Assembly (NCBI RefSeq): GCF_021442385.1 | Contig: NZ_MUZA01000018.1 | Location: forward strand, 1 to 64,000 | DNA: 64,000 nt | From: Micromonospora sp. MH99 | GTDB taxonomy: Bacteria > Actinomycetota > Actinomycetes > Mycobacteriales > Micromonosporaceae | Direction: 5' to 3' | In this document: positions 61,501 to 64,000 of the stretch, piece by piece | How the letters are laid out: the number at the start of each line of letters is the position of its first letter | How positions within the stretch are numbered: the stretch's first letter is position 1 | Position numbers and translations under genes: made by a program | The notes under the pieces: model-generated | Told to the model about the DNA's origin: nothing | Databases searched by the model: none | The model's input: only the letters and a program-made list of their open reading frames with translations

Positions 61501-61923
61501 GTGACCTACTTCGCGGACCTGACGCCGTACACGTACCTGGAGCGACACGAGGACGAGCCAGGGGCAGCCGACGAGCCGTGGCCAGACCTGCCGCGGCTCA
61601 ACGTCGGTTGGCTGGATGCCGCGCATCCGTACCCGACCGGCGCCGCCCCGGACTGGTTGATGCCCGCCCTGACGGCACTGGCCAAGGCGCGGGTCCGCCA
61701 GACACGCGGGTACCACTACTGCGAAATCTGCATCCGGGACCTGGGCGAGGACGCCAGGGAAGCCATCCGGCAGGGCGTGATCGCCCGCGAGAGCGCCGAA
61801 TTCGAGGTACGGGGCGACGGCGTCGTGTACGCCGCACCCCAGCTCCTGCTCCACTACGTCGCCGCCCACGAATACCTGCCACCAGCCGAGTTCTGCACGG
61901 CGGCCCTGGGAGCAACGAGCTGA
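61501..61923 (+). CDS. Hypothetical protein (DUF7919-like), 140 aa
   Basis: A 140-residue protein: VTYFADLTPYTYLERHEDEPG... LNVGWLDAAHPYPTG... RGYHYCEICIRDLG... DGVVYAAPQLLLHYVAAHEYLPPAEFCTA. The pattern (N-terminal DLTPY, a CEIC pair and a C-terminal LLHYVAAHxYxPPxEF) recurs in actinomycete proteins of unknown function; the family name is from memory and not checked. The start is GTG after GTACGTATGGC, possibly leaderless. The opposite strand carries a coupled small ORF that runs over most of this gene. Confidence 0.7.
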   Translation: MTYFADLTPYTYLERHEDEPGAADEPWPDLPRLNVGWLDAAHPYPTGAAPDWLMPALTALAKARVRQTRGYHYCEICIRDLGEDAREAIRQGVIARESAEFEVRGDGVVYAAPQLLLHYVAAHEYLPPAEFCTAALGATS

Positions 61924-62110
61924 CGCGCAACGACGCGTCACACGAGGCGTCGGATGCGGACCTTCGGGCGCTCGTTCGCAGGTGGCCCTGCTTGTGCTGG
62001 CGGACCTGCTCATCCCAGACCGCCTGGTCGTAGCCGGGATCGGGCGGGATCCACCTGTGCGACCCGTCGCTGTAGTGGTACTTCTCGTCTCCGGGCCGAA
62101 GGATGCTCAC
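61598..62110 (-). CDS. Third small gene of the XRE cassette, reading into an antisense gene
   Basis: A GTG start overlaps the stop of the preceding small gene as GTGA. The first ~45 residues (VSILRPGDEKYHYSDGSHRWIPPDPGYDQAVWDEQVRQHKQGHL) look like real protein. From about residue 60 the frame is Arg/Pro/Gly-rich and antisense to the 140-residue gene at 61501-61923. The original stop may have been lost, so the true product may be only about 60 residues. This is tentative; family unknown. Confidence 0.4.
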   Translation of the reverse strand: MSILRPGDEKYHYSDGSHRWIPPDPGYDQAVWDEQVRQHKQGHLRTSARRSASDASCDASLRVSSLLPGPPCRTRLVAGIRGRRRSGAGAGVRRTRRRRPVPRIRRSRGRSRPAGWLPWRPRPGPGCRFRSSGTRVSGGPAPWPVPSGRASTSPGRRRSGTDARHPANRR

Positions 62111-62328
62111 CGCACCCAGCCGAGGAATCGGTGGTGCAGGCGTCTGGCGGGGACGTCGGCCAGGTGTTGCGTAGCAACGACGAGTTGTACGGCCAGGTAA
62201 ACGGTCAGGGAAAGGCGACATCCGTCGTACTCGGTCAGCAACTCCCGCCGCCCCGGCCCGCAGGGCCAGTCGGTGCCACACCACCCGCAGCTCCAGAGTG
62301 GTGCGACCGGCTGGTGGACGGTCGTCAC
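62107..62328 (-). CDS. Small Cys-rich protein with CGTDWPC knuckle (73 aa)
   Basis: A 73-residue protein: HQPVAPLWSCGWCGTDWPCGPG (Cys14, Cys17, Cys23) followed by the helical RRELLTEYDGCRLSLTVYLAVQLVVATQHL and the C-terminal FLGWVR. Cysteines plus His5 could bind zinc. Both ends are GTGA overlaps with flanking genes. Similar actinomycete proteins are often left as hypothetical. The shared knuckle with the preceding gene suggests the two act together. Confidence 0.72.
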   Translation of the reverse strand: MTTVHQPVAPLWSCGWCGTDWPCGPGRRELLTEYDGCRLSLTVYLAVQLVVATQHLADVPARRLHHRFLGWVR

Positions 62329-62510
62329 GACGTGCCCTGGCTGGGCCAGTGGTCGCGGTTGATCGGGAGGCGATGACGGCTTCGGCACGGCAGGTCGGTT
62401 CCGCAACGGCAGATGCGTCGCCAGTGCCGCCAGGACCAGACGGGCCGATGCCTGCGGGCCAGGGTCAGGGCGACCGCCGAGAGATATTCGTCGTACGAGA
62501 CGCGTCGCAC
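62325..62510 (-). CDS. Small Cys-rich protein with CGTDLPC knuckle (61 aa)
   Basis: A 61-residue basic protein: VRRVSYDEYLSAVALTLARRHRPVWSWRHWRRICRCGTDLPCRSRHRLPINRDHW. Cys34, Cys36 and Cys42 with nearby His residues suggest a small zinc site; the N-terminal half is an amphipathic helix. The GTG start has GGGGAGG six bases upstream. Its stop overlaps the next start as GTGA. It is the first small gene after the XRE regulator, 151 bp from it. Confidence 0.7.
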   Translation of the reverse strand: MRRVSYDEYLSAVALTLARRHRPVWSWRHWRRICRCGTDLPCRSRHRLPINRDHWPSQGTS

Positions 62511-62661
62511 GCGCGCCCTCCCCGTCATCGCGGGGTGGCCAGGCACCCCTGAGTTTGAGGGGGACGCGGCGGCCAGGCGAGTCCGCACCGCCCGCCGCAT
62601 CCCGTGATGGGGACGTTACGGACGGTCGTGGCGTCACATGGGTAGGGTTCGTACCCCTAGA

Positions 62662-63873
62662 TCAAGAGACGAGGCCGACCTTCAGTGCGAGATCTCGGGC
62701 GTCCTTGCGGGTGGCTGGCGGCCCGTTGAGCAGATCCAGGGTGATCTGTCGGGCGTAGCCGTTGAAGCGGATCGTCTCCGGAGCGGACTCGTACGCCCGG
62801 CGAAGGCTCACCATGGCGGTTTCACCGTCGTCCTTGCCGTAGTGAGCGCGAGCGACCTCGATGAGGTGTCGCGCGCGGCGTGGCCGCGACGGGATGGCCG
62901 CCGCATCATGGCGACGTGCCTGTCGCACCGCTTCGCCGGACTTCTGCAACTCGACGGCCACGGTGACGGCGTGGGCACCCATGATGACGCGGGAGAACGA
63001 CGTCTGCGGTTGATAGAAGCCTTGCGGCAGGCGCTGCGCGATGCGATCGGCTCGGTCCCAGTACCGCCAGGCCCGGCCTTCCTCACCCGCCCTCGCGGCG
63101 GTGTAGGCAGCTTCGAAGCGGAGCGCTCCGACGAGGGCGAGGAGGTTGGTGGTCCCATCCGCCGCGCGCGGCTCCACTGCCGAGAGGACGTCGAGCGTCA
63201 CCGCCATGGCGGTGTCCCAGTCACCGGCGTCGCGGTGCACCTGACACAGGAACCACCCCGCGCAGGCCAACGCCTCAAGATCCCCGGACTCCTGCGCGGC
63301 CACCATGGCACGGTCAGCGACCCGCCACAGGATCTCGGCGGCTGGCTGGTAGGCGAGGAACATCTGCGCCAGCCCGAGCGCCTCGGCCAGGAGCGCCTGG
63401 GCGCGTCGACGCTCGGCACCCTCGTACGTCAACGCCGCGCGTTGGGCGTCCCGAAGCAGGTCGGGCAGGAGGGTGCCCAGCACTGTGCGATGGTCCGACG
63501 CCTGATGGCGTGCCCGCCATGCGGCTGCGAGGCGGTCCTTGATGCGACCCAACGGCTCCGGCACGTCGTCGCTGGAGGACGTGCAGCGGTTCACCGCGTC
63601 CCGGACCGAGGCGAGCGCCGGATGCTCCGGCCCGTTCACGACGGCGGAACGGTTGCTCAACTCCCCGACCAGGGCCGACAGGTCGACCTTGAGGGCACGC
63701 GCGATGCGGTCCAGCATGTGTACACGCGGCGGCAGGATGCGGTCGGTCTCCACCGCCTTCACCCACTCGGCGCTACGCCCAACCAGGCCACCGAGCACGG
63801 CACGAGTCTTGCCCGAGCGCTCACGGTAGACCTTCAGCCGCTGACCGAAGGTCAACTCCGGCATGGAATCCAT
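62662..63873 (-). CDS. XRE family regulator with TPR-like C-terminal domain
   Basis: A 403-residue regulator. The N-terminal helix-turn-helix (FGQRLKVYRERSGKTRAVLGGLVGRSAEWVKAVETDRILPPRVHMLDRIARALKV, about 9-63) is of the Cro/C1 type. The remaining ~300 residues are helical with TPR-like repeats (e.g. AAEILWRVADRAMVAAQESGDLEALACAGWFLCQVHRDAGDWDTAMA). Such long XRE-TPR regulators in actinomycetes may respond to peptides or other ligands. The ATG has AAGGAGG. The three small coupled genes downstream are its natural partners. Confidence 0.85.
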   Translation of the reverse strand: MDSMPELTFGQRLKVYRERSGKTRAVLGGLVGRSAEWVKAVETDRILPPRVHMLDRIARALKVDLSALVGELSNRSAVVNGPEHPALASVRDAVNRCTSSSDDVPEPLGRIKDRLAAAWRARHQASDHRTVLGTLLPDLLRDAQRAALTYEGAERRRAQALLAEALGLAQMFLAYQPAAEILWRVADRAMVAAQESGDLEALACAGWFLCQVHRDAGDWDTAMAVTLDVLSAVEPRAADGTTNLLALVGALRFEAAYTAARAGEEGRAWRYWDRADRIAQRLPQGFYQPQTSFSRVIMGAHAVTVAVELQKSGEAVRQARRHDAAAIPSRPRRARHLIEVARAHYGKDDGETAMVSLRRAYESAPETIRFNGYARQITLDLLNGPPATRKDARDLALKVGLVS

Positions 63874-64000
63874 CCCGAACCTCCTTGTGGCGCGGGACGC
63901 CGTACCGGCTCATCCGCCGCCACGACCACGTTACCGACCGGCCAGCCGCCCGGTAACCCGCACACGCGGCGGCCGGCGCCTCTCGGCGGTGATCGACACG

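Overview
The window is chromosomal DNA from a high-GC actinomycete, most likely a Micromonosporaceae member close to Micromonospora. The evidence is the very GC-rich coding sequence, many GTG and some TTG starts, frequent ATGA/GTGA stop-start overlaps, leaderless promoters, and the actinobacterial order ruvC-ruvA-ruvB-yajC-secD-secF-apt-relA. I saw no tRNA, rRNA, insertion sequence, prophage or CRISPR array.

Region 1 (1-26.2 kb) is mostly housekeeping. It holds rarA with a coupled partial gene, a GNAT acetyltransferase, an ArsR regulator with an MFS exporter, an RmlD-like reductase, aspS, a DUF998 membrane protein, a secreted S1 protease, a divergent HxlR/thioesterase pair, an acyl-ACP desaturase, hisS, an MBL-fold hydrolase, two tandem membrane-anchored cyclophilins, and then (minus strand) relA, apt, secF, secD, yajC, ruvB, ruvA and ruvC.

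Region 2 (26.2-41.1 kb) holds a 3-hydroxybutyrate dehydrogenase-like SDR with a GAF/PucR regulator, a DHA2 drug exporter with TetR, an orphan B12-binding protein, an acyltransferase-3 next to a GT87 mannosyltransferase-like protein, a complete branched-chain amino-acid ABC operon (livG-F-K-H-M), and an SPFH membrane protein.

Region 3 (41.1-64 kb) is accessory. It holds a uronate-dehydrogenase-like epimerase; TetR plus a flavin monooxygenase; DUF402; PadR plus a permease-prefix membrane protein; an APH-like kinase; an alpha/beta hydrolase; an EthR-like TetR divergent from a 42-residue ORF coupled to an aldo/keto reductase; a TetR-controlled ALDH/ADH/acyl-CoA dehydrogenase set with twin operators; a class V aminotransferase; a membrane protein with a duplicated domain; a FUSC transporter; a GH27-ricin galactosidase; and an XRE regulator followed by three very small coupled genes.

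The signals most worth following are these: (i) a 59-bp tandem repeat at 4342-4459 in which each unit is a 20-codon ORF joined to its neighbours by 4-nt stop/start overlaps; (ii) the XRE cassette at 62.1-63.9 kb, whose two small proteins share a Cys-rich CGTDxPC knuckle; (iii) two diverged palindromes between ruvC and the SDR that keep loop and tail but change both stem strands together; (iv) twin operators that tie regulators to targets; and (v) a recurring -10 box placed six to eight bases before start codons. Gene identities come from recognised motifs. No database search was run.
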